Assembly: GCA_030621535.1 (NCBI GenBank)
Contig: JAUXHM010000084.1
Location: 1 to 5,361 of the forward strand
From: Candidatus Methanophagales archaeon
GTDB lineage: Archaea > Halobacteriota > Syntropharchaeia > Alkanophagales > Methanospirareceae
Direction: 5' to 3'
Length of the DNA: 5,361 nucleotides
Of the stretch, positions 1-4,973 are shown in pieces. The translations under genes were made by a program, and so were the position numbers. Below the pieces are notes generated by a model. The model saw only the letters and a list, made by a program, of their open reading frames with translations, did no database searches and was not told the origin of the DNA. Every line of letters begins with the position of its first letter. Position 1 is the first letter of the stretch.

Positions 1-165
1 ACGGATATATTTGAGAAGAAATATTCGCTAAAATCTGAAGATTTTATAAAAAAATTCGACAATGGGGAGATGGGAGACGATTTGGATTTCTTTGAATGGT
101 ATGCCTTTGTGGACAGTTATAACAGGGTGGAAAAACGGCAGAGGGTTCTCATGGAGAATTTATAA
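1..165 (+). CDS. TumA-like antitoxin, C-terminal fragment (5' end outside window)
   Basis: The frame is open from base 1 to a TAA at 163-165, giving the last 54 residues of a protein that begins before the window. The fragment has an aromatic, acidic stretch: FEKKYSLKSEDF, then a GEMGDD turn, then DFFEWYAF, ending in a charged helix. This pattern is common in small antitoxins encoded just before TumE/DUF6516 toxins, where a short N-terminal part precedes a region that wraps the toxin. The stop codon touches the start codon of the next gene, so the two are almost certainly translated together. Antitoxin identity rests on this position plus the motif pattern. The N-terminal part, which would show any DNA-binding fold, is missing, so the family call is moderate. 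Confidence 0.65.
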   Translation, partial: TDIFEKKYSLKSEDFIKKFDNGEMGDDLDFFEWYAFVDSYNRVEKRQRVLMENL

Positions 166-555
166 ATGATTTATTCTTATTTTTCGAAACGGAAAGCCGT
201 TCTCAATGCATCCCCTTTAGTTGAGGGGTATAAGGTGAAAAGGGAGATTATCGGGTCGTTTGTCGGGCAGATAATCCTTGAAATAACCCTCAAAGATGGT
301 TCTGTCTTACATGGATTTGAATATGTTGTGGTCTCAAAAGGGAGGATAGCAAGGGAAAAATACAGGTATCACTGGATGAATGAAAATGGTTTGATTATGC
401 GATGGGACAACGCACCGCATCATAGAGAAATCGAAACTTTCCCTTTCCATATTCACACAAAAAGCGAGATATTACCTTCTGAAGAAGTTCGATTAGAAGA
501 GATATTGAAGACTATCGAAAGAATACGATTGATTCCTAGCAGCGATAACACCTAA
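166..555 (+). CDS. TumE-family (DUF6516) toxin of a toxin-antitoxin pair
   Basis: This is a complete 129-residue protein that fits the TumE/DUF6516 family in length and motifs. An N-terminal beta-rich half (about residues 22-60) is followed by KYRYHW (65-70), RWDNAPHH (79-86) and FPFHIH (92-97), then LPS and a C-terminal helix (105-121). The conserved His, Asp, Asn and Arg residues in these motifs are the likely active or binding residues; the family is treated as the toxin of type II modules, with a poorly defined target. The start at 166 directly follows the antitoxin stop, and GGAG at 153-156, nine bases upstream, is a good ribosome binding site inside the antitoxin gene. That arrangement suggests coupled translation and autoregulation from a promoter outside the window. 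No frameshift or missing motif is visible, so it appears intact. Confidence 0.8.
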   Translation: MIYSYFSKRKAVLNASPLVEGYKVKREIIGSFVGQIILEITLKDGSVLHGFEYVVVSKGRIAREKYRYHWMNENGLIMRWDNAPHHREIETFPFHIHTKSEILPSEEVRLEEILKTIERIRLIPSSDNT

Positions 556-718
556 AATAGGGGTTTTTGTAAAAGAGATATGGGACATTCATGATGCTGA
601 AATTGAGAAGGAATTCTTAACAAGGATGAACAAGGAAGGAGCGCAGACCAGTAGGATACCAGCAACCAAATTGTTTCTTTACACTTTTTCTTTTTGTAAA
701 AAAGAAAACCGGTGCTAA
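533..718 (+). pseudogene. Possible gene remnant between toxin gene and mre11
   Basis: A frame stays open for 61 codons from just after a TGA at 530-532 to a TAA at 716-718. Its middle part (about 569-645) reads like real protein, rich in Glu, Ile and Asp (VKEIWDIHDAEIEKEF, then LTRMNKEGA). There is no acceptable start near its beginning; the only in-frame ATG is at 626, with no clear ribosome binding site. It overlaps the end of the toxin gene by 23 bases. The last third is biased by an A/T-rich hairpin and probably is not coding. I do not recognise the family. It may be a decayed gene end left by a rearrangement or simply a chance open frame. Confidence 0.25.
686..708 (+). terminator. Perfect 10-bp A/T hairpin, possible terminator
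   Basis: TTTTCTTTTT (686-695) and AAAAAGAAAA (699-708) are perfect inverted copies separated by GTA. In RNA from the plus strand this gives a weak hairpin whose 5' arm is U-rich. It lies about 130 bases after the toxin stop and 77 bases before mre11, so it could help separate the two transcription units. Archaeal termination depends mainly on T tracts, which this stretch offers on both strands. Function is inferred only from sequence and position. Confidence 0.35.
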
Positions 719-749
719 AAGAAAAAAGAAATTTTCTTAGTGCAGGTTC

Positions 750-758
750 TTTTTAAAT
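750..758 (+). promoter_or_regulatory. TATA-like box for mre11, near-leaderless start
   Basis: TTTTTAAAT is centred about 32 bases before the mre11 ATG at 786. Archaeal transcription usually begins about 25 bases downstream of the box, which would put the start near 779-781 and leave a leader of only about five to seven bases. No Shine-Dalgarno-like sequence precedes the ATG; the stretch is only T and A. Both observations agree with leaderless translation. Confidence 0.5.
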
Positions 759-785
759 CAAGCAAAAAAGTTTTTCTTTTAAAAA

Positions 786-1934
786 ATGAAAAAAATATAC
801 CACCTTGCGGACACACACATAGGCTATTCAGCATATCGGAAGATAGACGAAGCGACAGGCCTGAACCAACGAGAAGTGGACACCTACGAAGCGTTCAAGC
901 AATTTGTGGATTATGCGTTGAAAGAAAAGCCAGACATTATATTACACGCAGGCGACCTGTTTGATTCCGTACGCCCGACAAACCGCGCTATTTGTTTCGT
1001 TCTCGAGCAGTTAATAAGGTTAAGTGAAGCGGGCATACCTTTCGTAGTGATTTCAGGCAATCACGAAACGCCTCGGTTGAAGGAAACGGGCAGTGTATTC
1101 GGCCTGTTTGAGCATATTCCTGGGGTGTACGTGGTTTATAAGAACAAGTATGAAGTCATTGAAATTGACGATTTGCAACTACATGCGATTCCGCATTCCG
1201 ATGATATAGAGGGCGAGAAGAATAAAATAACGTTGAATATTGACGCTAATGGTTCTAATTTTAATGTCGCACTTCTTCACGCAAGCGTTCTCGGTGCAGG
1301 ACTACCCGCCTTTATGATGGGCGACTTCAACGAGCAGGTGGTTGATATTGACGACCTGGCAAAACTCGATTATCTCGCATTGGGCCATTTTCACGGGTGC
1401 ACGAGAGTACTGGAAAATGCCTATTACGCAGGGTCAACCGAACGGTTCAGCTTTAACGAGGTGAACGACAAGAAAGGGTTCTTAGAAGTCATGTTGGATG
1501 CCAATGGTGAAAAAGAAGTCGTATTTCATCCTTTAAAAACGAGAGAAATGGCGGATTTAGAGCCAATTGTTTGCCGCAGTCTTGATGCGCATGAGATAAA
1601 AAGAGCCATAAAAAGTCGCATTCAGGAATGCAATCCGCGAGACAAAGTTGCGAGGTTAAAGGTGCAGGACATTCCCCTGCATGTCTATCACGCGCTGGAT
1701 TTTGACGAGTTGAAGCAGCTGACGAAATCGGCAGTTCATTTTGAGATAAAATATGAGTTCCAGAAGGATAATGAGCTACTTTCTGCGGAACGTCCAACTT
1801 TTCGGTCTTTACACAGCGAGTTTGAGCACTTTATCAGGACGTACACGATAGGGGCGCATATAGATAAAACAAGGCTAAACGAGTTAGGGTTGAACTATAT
1901 GCAGGCGTGGGAAGAGCATGGTGAAGAAGAATGA
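786..1934 (+). CDS. mre11: Mre11/SbcD-family DNA double-strand-break repair nuclease
   Basis: This 382-residue protein carries the calcineurin-like metallophosphoesterase fold of Mre11. All metal-binding motifs are present in order: DTHIG (Asp9, His11), GDLFD (Asp57), GNHE (Asn92, His93), LLHAS (His165) and GHFH (His201, His203). A capping region follows from about residue 245, and the tail (about 330-380) is where Rad50 would be bound. Mre11 is a Mn-dependent exonuclease and endonuclease that works with the Rad50 ATPase to process DNA ends, and in archaea usually with HerA and NurA. The length is normal (archaeal members run about 360-430 residues). Rad50 is normally encoded directly downstream in an operon, but here a tRNA gene follows and no rad50 is visible. 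The start at 786 gives MKKIYHLADTHIG, the usual short lead into motif I. Transcription is likely from the box at 750-758. Confidence 0.93.
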   Translation: MKKIYHLADTHIGYSAYRKIDEATGLNQREVDTYEAFKQFVDYALKEKPDIILHAGDLFDSVRPTNRAICFVLEQLIRLSEAGIPFVVISGNHETPRLKETGSVFGLFEHIPGVYVVYKNKYEVIEIDDLQLHAIPHSDDIEGEKNKITLNIDANGSNFNVALLHASVLGAGLPAFMMGDFNEQVVDIDDLAKLDYLALGHFHGCTRVLENAYYAGSTERFSFNEVNDKKGFLEVMLDANGEKEVVFHPLKTREMADLEPIVCRSLDAHEIKRAIKSRIQECNPRDKVARLKVQDIPLHVYHALDFDELKQLTKSAVHFEIKYEFQKDNELLSAERPTFRSLHSEFEHFIRTYTIGAHIDKTRLNELGLNYMQAWEEHGEEE

Positions 1935-1990
1935 ACCAGTCAAAAATAAATTATACAATGAAAAAAAGATAATTATATAGTTATTTAAAG

Positions 1991-1998
1991 TTATAAAT
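1991..1998 (+). promoter_or_regulatory. TATA-like box, candidate promoter for the tRNA
   Basis: TTATAAAT is the best TATA-like sequence between mre11 and the tRNA. It lies 75 bases before the mature tRNA end, so a transcript starting about 25 bases downstream would have a 5' leader near 50 bases for RNase P to remove. That is long for an archaeal tRNA, and the surrounding stretch is A/T-rich, so this is a weak call. Confidence 0.3.
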
Positions 1999-2015
1999 GA
2001 GAGGTGCAACTTGTC

Positions 2016-2062
2016 AGGTGTTCCAACCCTTACACCTAACACCTCAAACCTAACAAACACCT
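2016..2062. repeat. Short ACACCT-type direct and inverted repeats
   Basis: AGGTGTT at 2016-2022 is the inverted copy of AACACCT, which occurs at 2038-2044 and 2056-2062; a shorter copy, ACACCT, is at 2032-2037. Between them the spacer repeats CCTAAC- and CAAACCTAAC-like phrases. The first inverted pair could form a 7-bp stem in RNA or DNA. The block ends 11 bases before the tRNA, so it would lie in the tRNA precursor leader if the promoter at 1991-1998 is used. Confidence 0.6.
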
Positions 2063-2073
2063 AAAACCTACCC

Positions 2074-2146
2074 AGTCCCGTGGTGTAGTGGTCAAGCATA
2101 CCGGCCCTTGGAGCCAGTGACGGAGGTTCGAACCCTCCCGGGACTA
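2074..2146 (+). tRNA. tRNA-Gln (anticodon UUG) with unusual C33
   Basis: A 73-base cloverleaf can be drawn. The acceptor stem AGTCCCG/CGGGACT has 7 perfect pairs. The D arm GTGT/GCAT has two G-U pairs and a nine-base loop with GG. The T arm GGAGG/CCTCC is perfect, with loop TTCGAAC. The discriminator is A and CCA is not encoded. The anticodon arm is CCGGC/GCCAG with loop CCTTGGA, which puts TTG at 2108-2110. The A1-U72 acceptor start and UUG anticodon both fit archaeal tRNA-Gln. Two features are odd: position 33 is C, where U is almost universal, and C28 faces A42, a mismatch. A one-base shift would read UGG (Pro) but breaks the anticodon stem and does not fit a Pro acceptor. It may be functional, misread, or a decaying copy. 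Confidence 0.85.
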
Positions 2147-2185
2147 TCTATAGTCATTCCAAAAAGTAACCGCAAGATTACACAT

Positions 2186-2202
2186 CGTGGGCTCCGCCCA
2201 CG
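2186..2202. repeat. Perfect 7-bp GC hairpin after the tRNA
   Basis: CGTGGGC (2186-2192) and GCCCACG (2196-2202) form a perfect stem around a TCC loop. It is much more G/C-rich than its surroundings and starts 40 bases after the tRNA end. A weaker stem follows: TGAAAT (2216-2221) with ATTTCA (2227-2232). No T tract directly follows the GC stem, so it is not a standard terminator; it may be a processing signal or part of a dispersed repeat. Confidence 0.6.
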
Positions 2203-2246
2203 TCACCGCAAACCCTGAAATGGTTTATTTCATGAGATTATTTATT

Positions 2247-2357
2247 GATTTACGCGGATTTATTTACGTTAACATTGTTAATTTTTGTCATCTGTGTTAA
2301 TCTGCGTTAATCTGTGTCTATAATTTATGCCTCAGCGTTCTCCGTGTGCTCTGCGGT
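2247..2357. repeat. Adjacent degenerate tandem arrays, period 10 then period 9
   Basis: From 2290 three 10-base units follow each other exactly: ATCTGTGTTA, then ATCTGCGTTA, then ATCTGTGTCT (ending 2319). Twelve bases later three 9-base units follow: CTCAGCGTT (2331-2339), CTCCGTGTG (2340-2348) and CTCTGCGGT (2349-2357). Upstream, GATTTACGCG (2247-2256) and GATTTATTTA (2257-2266) start a looser period-10 stretch. No coding frame explains the pattern. It ends 10 bases before the DUF2284 stop codon. From memory, and not checked, similar GTGTTAATCTGCG and CTCTGCGGTGAA phrases recur between genes in many environmental bacteria and archaea. Function unknown. Together with the hairpins just upstream, this accounts for the gene-free stretch after the tRNA. 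Confidence 0.75.
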
Positions 2358-2366
2358 GAAATTTAC

Positions 2367-2972
2367 TCAATCAACCAAAAGTAACCCGTAAAAAGTCAGC
2401 TTTTGATACGGTGATGCGAACACTTCCGCCTCGTAGCCAACTTTCCGAATCGTTGCGAAAACGTCTATCCCACATGCTTCCATTGACGGTCTTGCTCTAT
2501 CCTGATGTGCGCAGAATCGCTTTGGCTCTTTATCTAAGACTTTCTCCTTCTCGGGAATGCAGGGTTCACAATAGGAACAAGGAAGCGCAGTCATTGCAAA
2601 TGCTTTATAATAGCCCGCTAAATAAGCGCATCTTTCCAGCTCAAACATCGTATCGCTTATCTTCTTGATGGCATCCCATAAAAAGTGATGGGTATGGTAG
2701 GAAGGAACATCGGGATTCGGCTGCACGTCTTCGAATCTCACGATAATCGCCTTTTTATAGCCCTTTATGAGCTTTCTCGTCTCTTCTGGCGTTGGTGTAT
2801 AAGGAGGGCAGGTAAGATGCTTCGCATAGCCTCTACACCCATACCGGCATTTCCACCGCACCCAATCAGCTACTTCTATCTCATCTGCGGGAATACGTTT
2901 AAAATCCTCGTGTATCGCTCTTAATTCCTGCAAAAGTGTATCCAAATCTTTTTTCTCCTTCTCTTCTCCCAT
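2367..2972 (-). CDS. DUF2284 predicted metal-binding protein
   Basis: This 201-residue soluble protein matches the DUF2284 family by its cysteine pattern. The N-terminal group is Cys42, Cys46 and Cys55 within CRYGC and TCPPYTP. The C-terminal group is Cys132, Cys135 and Cys138 (CSYCEPC), Cys154 in FCAH, and Cys167 in the conserved RPSMEACGIDV. These spacings suggest one or two metal or iron-sulfur sites. The first 30 residues are highly charged and probably helical. No signal peptide or membrane segment is seen, so it should be cytoplasmic. The reaction is not known for the family. It starts 10 bases after the ferredoxin stop, so the two are probably co-transcribed and the ferredoxin may be its electron partner. 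No strong ribosome binding site precedes the ATG. The family call is firm; the function is inferred. Confidence 0.85.
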   Translation of the reverse strand: MGEEKEKKDLDTLLQELRAIHEDFKRIPADEIEVADWVRWKCRYGCRGYAKHLTCPPYTPTPEETRKLIKGYKKAIIVRFEDVQPNPDVPSYHTHHFLWDAIKKISDTMFELERCAYLAGYYKAFAMTALPCSYCEPCIPEKEKVLDKEPKRFCAHQDRARPSMEACGIDVFATIRKVGYEAEVFASPYQKLTFYGLLLVD

Positions 2973-2982
2973 TTTATACTAA

Positions 2983-3174
2983 CTAATCCATTCCAAAGAT
3001 AGCACCCTGCGGGCATATTTCTATACAAGCCCTGCAACTCTCTGTATCTCCATAACACCTGCCATAATCTATTATCGCTTTTTCATTCACGATTTCAATT
3101 GCATTTACTTCACAAACACTGATACAATCTCTACACCCTGTGCATCGTTTCTGCTCAATGACTGGGATACCCAT
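2983..3174 (-). CDS. Dicluster 4Fe-4S ferredoxin
   Basis: This 63-residue protein has two cluster-binding motifs. The first is regular, CTGCRDCISVC (Cys11, 14, 17, 21). The second is stretched: Cys40, then six residues, then Cys47, Cys50 and Cys54-Pro. The longer gap between the first two cysteines of motif two resembles dicluster ferredoxins with a loop insertion, which often have very low and unequal cluster potentials. The size fits a small soluble electron carrier. It is first in a likely two-gene unit with the DUF2284 gene, which suggests it delivers electrons to that protein. The ATG at 3174 gives MGIPVIEQKRC, a normal lead into the first motif. Transcription probably starts from the minus-strand TATA-like box at 3226-3234. 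No clear Shine-Dalgarno sequence is present. Confidence 0.92.
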   Translation of the reverse strand: MGIPVIEQKRCTGCRDCISVCEVNAIEIVNEKAIIDYGRCYGDTESCRACIEICPQGAIFGMD

Positions 3175-3225
3175 TTTCCGAACTTTCGCCCTGGTTAACC
3201 TGAGAAAAGCCCCCTTATTGGCTAA

Positions 3226-3234
3226 ATTTATAAA
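3226..3234 (-). promoter_or_regulatory. TATA-like box for the ferredoxin-DUF2284 unit
   Basis: On the minus strand this reads TTTATAAAT, a near-ideal archaeal TATA box. Its centre is 56 bases before the ferredoxin ATG, predicting a start near 3204 and a leader of about 30 bases. An 8-base palindrome, GGTTAACC, lies at 3193-3200, just downstream of that start, where a repressor could bind; this role is speculative. Confidence 0.5.
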
Positions 3235-3318
3235 ATCTCATGTATGATTTCCACGCTCCCAGCGCTTTTGTTCCCTCCTGAACTATTACCCCCTACCTCT
3301 TCAAACATGGCTAACAAC

Positions 3319-3328
3319 TTATTTAAAA
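3319..3328 (+). promoter_or_regulatory. TATA-like box for the CPHC thioredoxin, near-leaderless
   Basis: TTATTTAAAA ends 28 bases before the ATG at 3357. A start about 25 bases below the box centre would lie near 3350, leaving about seven leader bases. The bases before the ATG are only A, T and one C, without a Shine-Dalgarno sequence. Confidence 0.5.
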
Positions 3329-3356
3329 CTTTCTATTTTTTAATCTTTTATTTATT

Positions 3357-3686
3357 ATGAAAATCCTACTTTTCGTCTCATCACATTGCCCGCATTGTCC
3401 AGCAGCCGAACAGATACTGAAAAAGGTGGTGCCTGATTATTATGACCATGGATTGTCATTAAAAAAGATACGGATGAAAACAAAAGAAGGAAAGAAACGT
3501 TCTTTAGAGTATAATGTTAGGGCAATACCAACCACATTGATACTTGATGATAACGGGAATGAAATCAAGAGAATGGTTGGTGTCATGAGCGAAGATAATT
3601 TAAGAGCATCCATTGAAAAACTGCTTGGTTTGCGGAAATCATTTCTAAGCCGAATCTTTGGTGGGAAAAATGAATCTAAAATATAA
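3357..3686 (+). CDS. Small cytoplasmic thioredoxin-like protein (CPHC)
   Basis: This 109-residue protein has a thioredoxin fold pattern: beta strand MKILLFVSS, active site CPHC (Cys11-Cys14), a helix, the cis-proline loop RAIPTT (Pro58), strand LILDDNG, and a C-terminal helix from about 80. CPHC is the DsbA active-site sequence and is usually more oxidising than the CGPC of classic thioredoxin. The protein has no signal peptide, so it should act in the cytoplasm as a thiol-disulfide exchanger. The last 15 residues are a basic tail beyond the fold. It converges on the CcdA gene with only 34 bases between stops. It is therefore a plausible cytoplasmic electron donor for CcdA, although the opposite strands rule out a shared transcript. 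Redox partner and direction are inferred. Confidence 0.85.
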   Translation: MKILLFVSSHCPHCPAAEQILKKVVPDYYDHGLSLKKIRMKTKEGKKRSLEYNVRAIPTTLILDDNGNEIKRMVGVMSEDNLRASIEKLLGLRKSFLSRIFGGKNESKI

Positions 3687-3720
3687 ATGAATTATTTATG
3701 TCGAGACCTCGATAGCCACC

Positions 3721-4371
3721 TTAAAGCTGGAAAAGATAGAGGAATATAAAGTATAATCCCGCCAGCACCAGTATAATCCCGGAAATCCTCTTAATAATCT
3801 CACTGTATTTAACAAACGGTTTTAATGTGAAATGTGACGTATATGCAATGGCAAGCAGGGGCAGCCCCAACCCCAATGAATAGATAGCCAAAAGGATGCC
3901 TCCGTAGAGGATGTCTCCCTGCACTGCCACCATCATAAGTATCGCACCAAGTATGGGGCCAATGCAGGGTGTCCAGACAATACCGAGCGAAAAGCCGAGC
4001 ATGAGACCCCCTGCTGATCCCCCCACGTTGGTCGCAGAAAGCCTCGTGCTTAGCCTCGTGTTTGGAATAATCGCGCGGATTCTTCGCTCTATCACATCAA
4101 ATATCATGTACAGACCAAGAAATATGATTACAAACCCTCCTGTGACATAAAGTGCTGTCTGATACTGCTGAAATATCGACCCAAAGGCAGAAGCAAGCAC
4201 GCCCATCAGGGCAAATGAAATGGAGATCCCTATGACAATTGTAATTGGTATAAATCTACCCGATTTGGTTGAATATGCTGCAATCAGTGGGATTACCGGA
4301 AGTACGCAGGGTGACAAGACGCTTAATATGCCAAAGAAGAAGGCGATAAGCGGCGATGGGGATACCATCAT
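3721..4371 (-). CDS. ccdA: CcdA/DsbD-type membrane thiol electron transporter
   Basis: This 216-residue membrane protein has six predicted membrane segments (about 7-30, 40-62, 73-92, 121-149, 154-176, 192-214) and the two signature motifs of the CcdA/DsbD family: SPCVLP (Cys22) and TPCIGP (Cys136). The two cysteines form a disulfide that passes electrons from cytoplasmic thioredoxin across the membrane to proteins outside. The usual users are thioredoxin-like reductants for disulfide repair and for reducing apocytochrome c before heme attachment. The length is typical for stand-alone CcdA. Its ATG overlaps the TGA of the upstream thioredoxin in an ATGA arrangement, so the two are translationally coupled. 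A second in-frame ATG follows directly. The linker between segments 3 and 4 is basic (ERRIRA), which fits a cytoplasmic side. Very likely intact. Confidence 0.92.
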   Translation of the reverse strand: MMVSPSPLIAFFFGILSVLSPCVLPVIPLIAAYSTKSGRFIPITIVIGISISFALMGVLASAFGSIFQQYQTALYVTGGFVIIFLGLYMIFDVIERRIRAIIPNTRLSTRLSATNVGGSAGGLMLGFSLGIVWTPCIGPILGAILMMVAVQGDILYGGILLAIYSLGLGLPLLAIAYTSHFTLKPFVKYSEIIKRISGIILVLAGLYFIFLYLFQL

Positions 4372-4904
4372 TTTACATATCCCTTCCTACGAAGCCAGCG
4401 CCCGCAGATAAATACCGCTGCTATTGTGATTGTCACACCAAATCCCGGCGTTTTCGTATTATGTGCAGATGGACCTTGAAGTGGTGGCTGCGCAGGATTA
4501 GAAGATAACCTGAGAGCATACTGCATCTCTTCTACCAGCGTTTTCGCATCACGATAACCAACTAAGCGGTAAACCTCTTCTCCCTGTGAGTTCGTGAACA
4601 CAATCGCCGGGATGTAGCGAATACCATATTGTCCCCCAAGCCCTGACCCGGCAATGGGAACAAAATTTTTAGACATGTTGATCACTCGTGCATCTGCGAG
4701 TACCTCCTTCTGCTTTTTGCACGCAGGACAGTTGCGGGACTCAAAAAATATCATTGTTGGTTTATCTTGAGACTCTGCAATTTGTATACCTTCCTGATAG
4801 GAGGTGTGCCACTCTATCGCCGGTTGCGCAACTACTACCTCGAAGCATGTCCCTATGAGCAACAGTGCGAAAACAAGAACGAATTTTCCTTTGATTTCCA
4901 GCAT
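4368..4904 (-). CDS. Surface-anchored thioredoxin-like protein with PGF-CTERM-like tail
   Basis: This 178-residue protein starts with a signal peptide (basic MLEIKGK, hydrophobic 8-26, likely cut near VVAQ). The thioredoxin domain runs from about 32 to 132, with FFESRNCPACKKQ (Cys59-Cys62), a cis-Pro loop RYIPA (Pro99) and VYRLVGY. A Pro/Ser/Thr-rich linker (134-152) then leads to TPGFG, a hydrophobic segment (about 157-168) and a basic end (RWLRRK). That tripartite tail fits the PGF-CTERM signal, which archaeosortase A removes when the protein is attached to a membrane lipid. The domain should thus face outside. It is the first gene of a two-gene unit with CcdA, its expected electron source, and it would pass electrons to disulfides or apocytochromes. 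A TATA-like box at 4929-4935 implies an almost leaderless mRNA. Some residues after the basic end (GYVK) are slightly unusual. Confidence 0.88.
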   Translation of the reverse strand: MLEIKGKFVLVFALLLIGTCFEVVVAQPAIEWHTSYQEGIQIAESQDKPTMIFFESRNCPACKKQKEVLADARVINMSKNFVPIAGSGLGGQYGIRYIPAIVFTNSQGEEVYRLVGYRDAKTLVEEMQYALRLSSNPAQPPLQGPSAHNTKTPGFGVTITIAAVFICGRWLRRKGYVK

Positions 4905-4928
4905 ATATTTACTTATGTAACTACAATG

Positions 4929-4935
4929 TATAAAG
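4929..4935 (-). promoter_or_regulatory. TATA-like box for the thioredoxin-CcdA operon
   Basis: On the minus strand this reads CTTTATA, centred about 28 bases before the ATG at 4904. A start 25 bases downstream would fall within a few bases of the ATG, so the message would be leaderless. The 69-base gap to the DUF2111 stop is long enough for an independent promoter. Confidence 0.45.
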
Positions 4936-4973
4936 TAATTCTCATTCCATCATGCCTTTCTTCGGCTGAGCTG

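Noticed and set aside
740..964. Plus-strand open frame of 74 codons overlapping the start of mre11
   Set aside because: It lies in another frame over a clearly coding gene, has Arg-rich low-quality composition and no ribosome site.
1489..1797. Minus-strand open frame of 102 codons inside mre11
   Set aside because: It is antisense to conserved Mre11 sequence and has no recognisable domain or promoter.
2074..2146. Integration site at the tRNA 3' end
   Set aside because: No second copy of the tRNA 3' end and no integrase gene is visible in the window.
2016..2357. CRISPR array
   Set aside because: Units are only 7-10 bases, directly adjacent or irregularly spaced, with no repeats of 23 bases or more and no spacers.
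2411..2924. Two plus-strand open frames opposite the DUF2284 gene
   Set aside because: They are antisense to a conserved cysteine-rich protein and show no family features.
3700..3711. TCGAG-AC-CTCGA inverted repeat between the convergent thioredoxin and ccdA genes as a terminator
   Set aside because: The stem is five bases with a two-base loop, too tight to form well, and no T tract follows.
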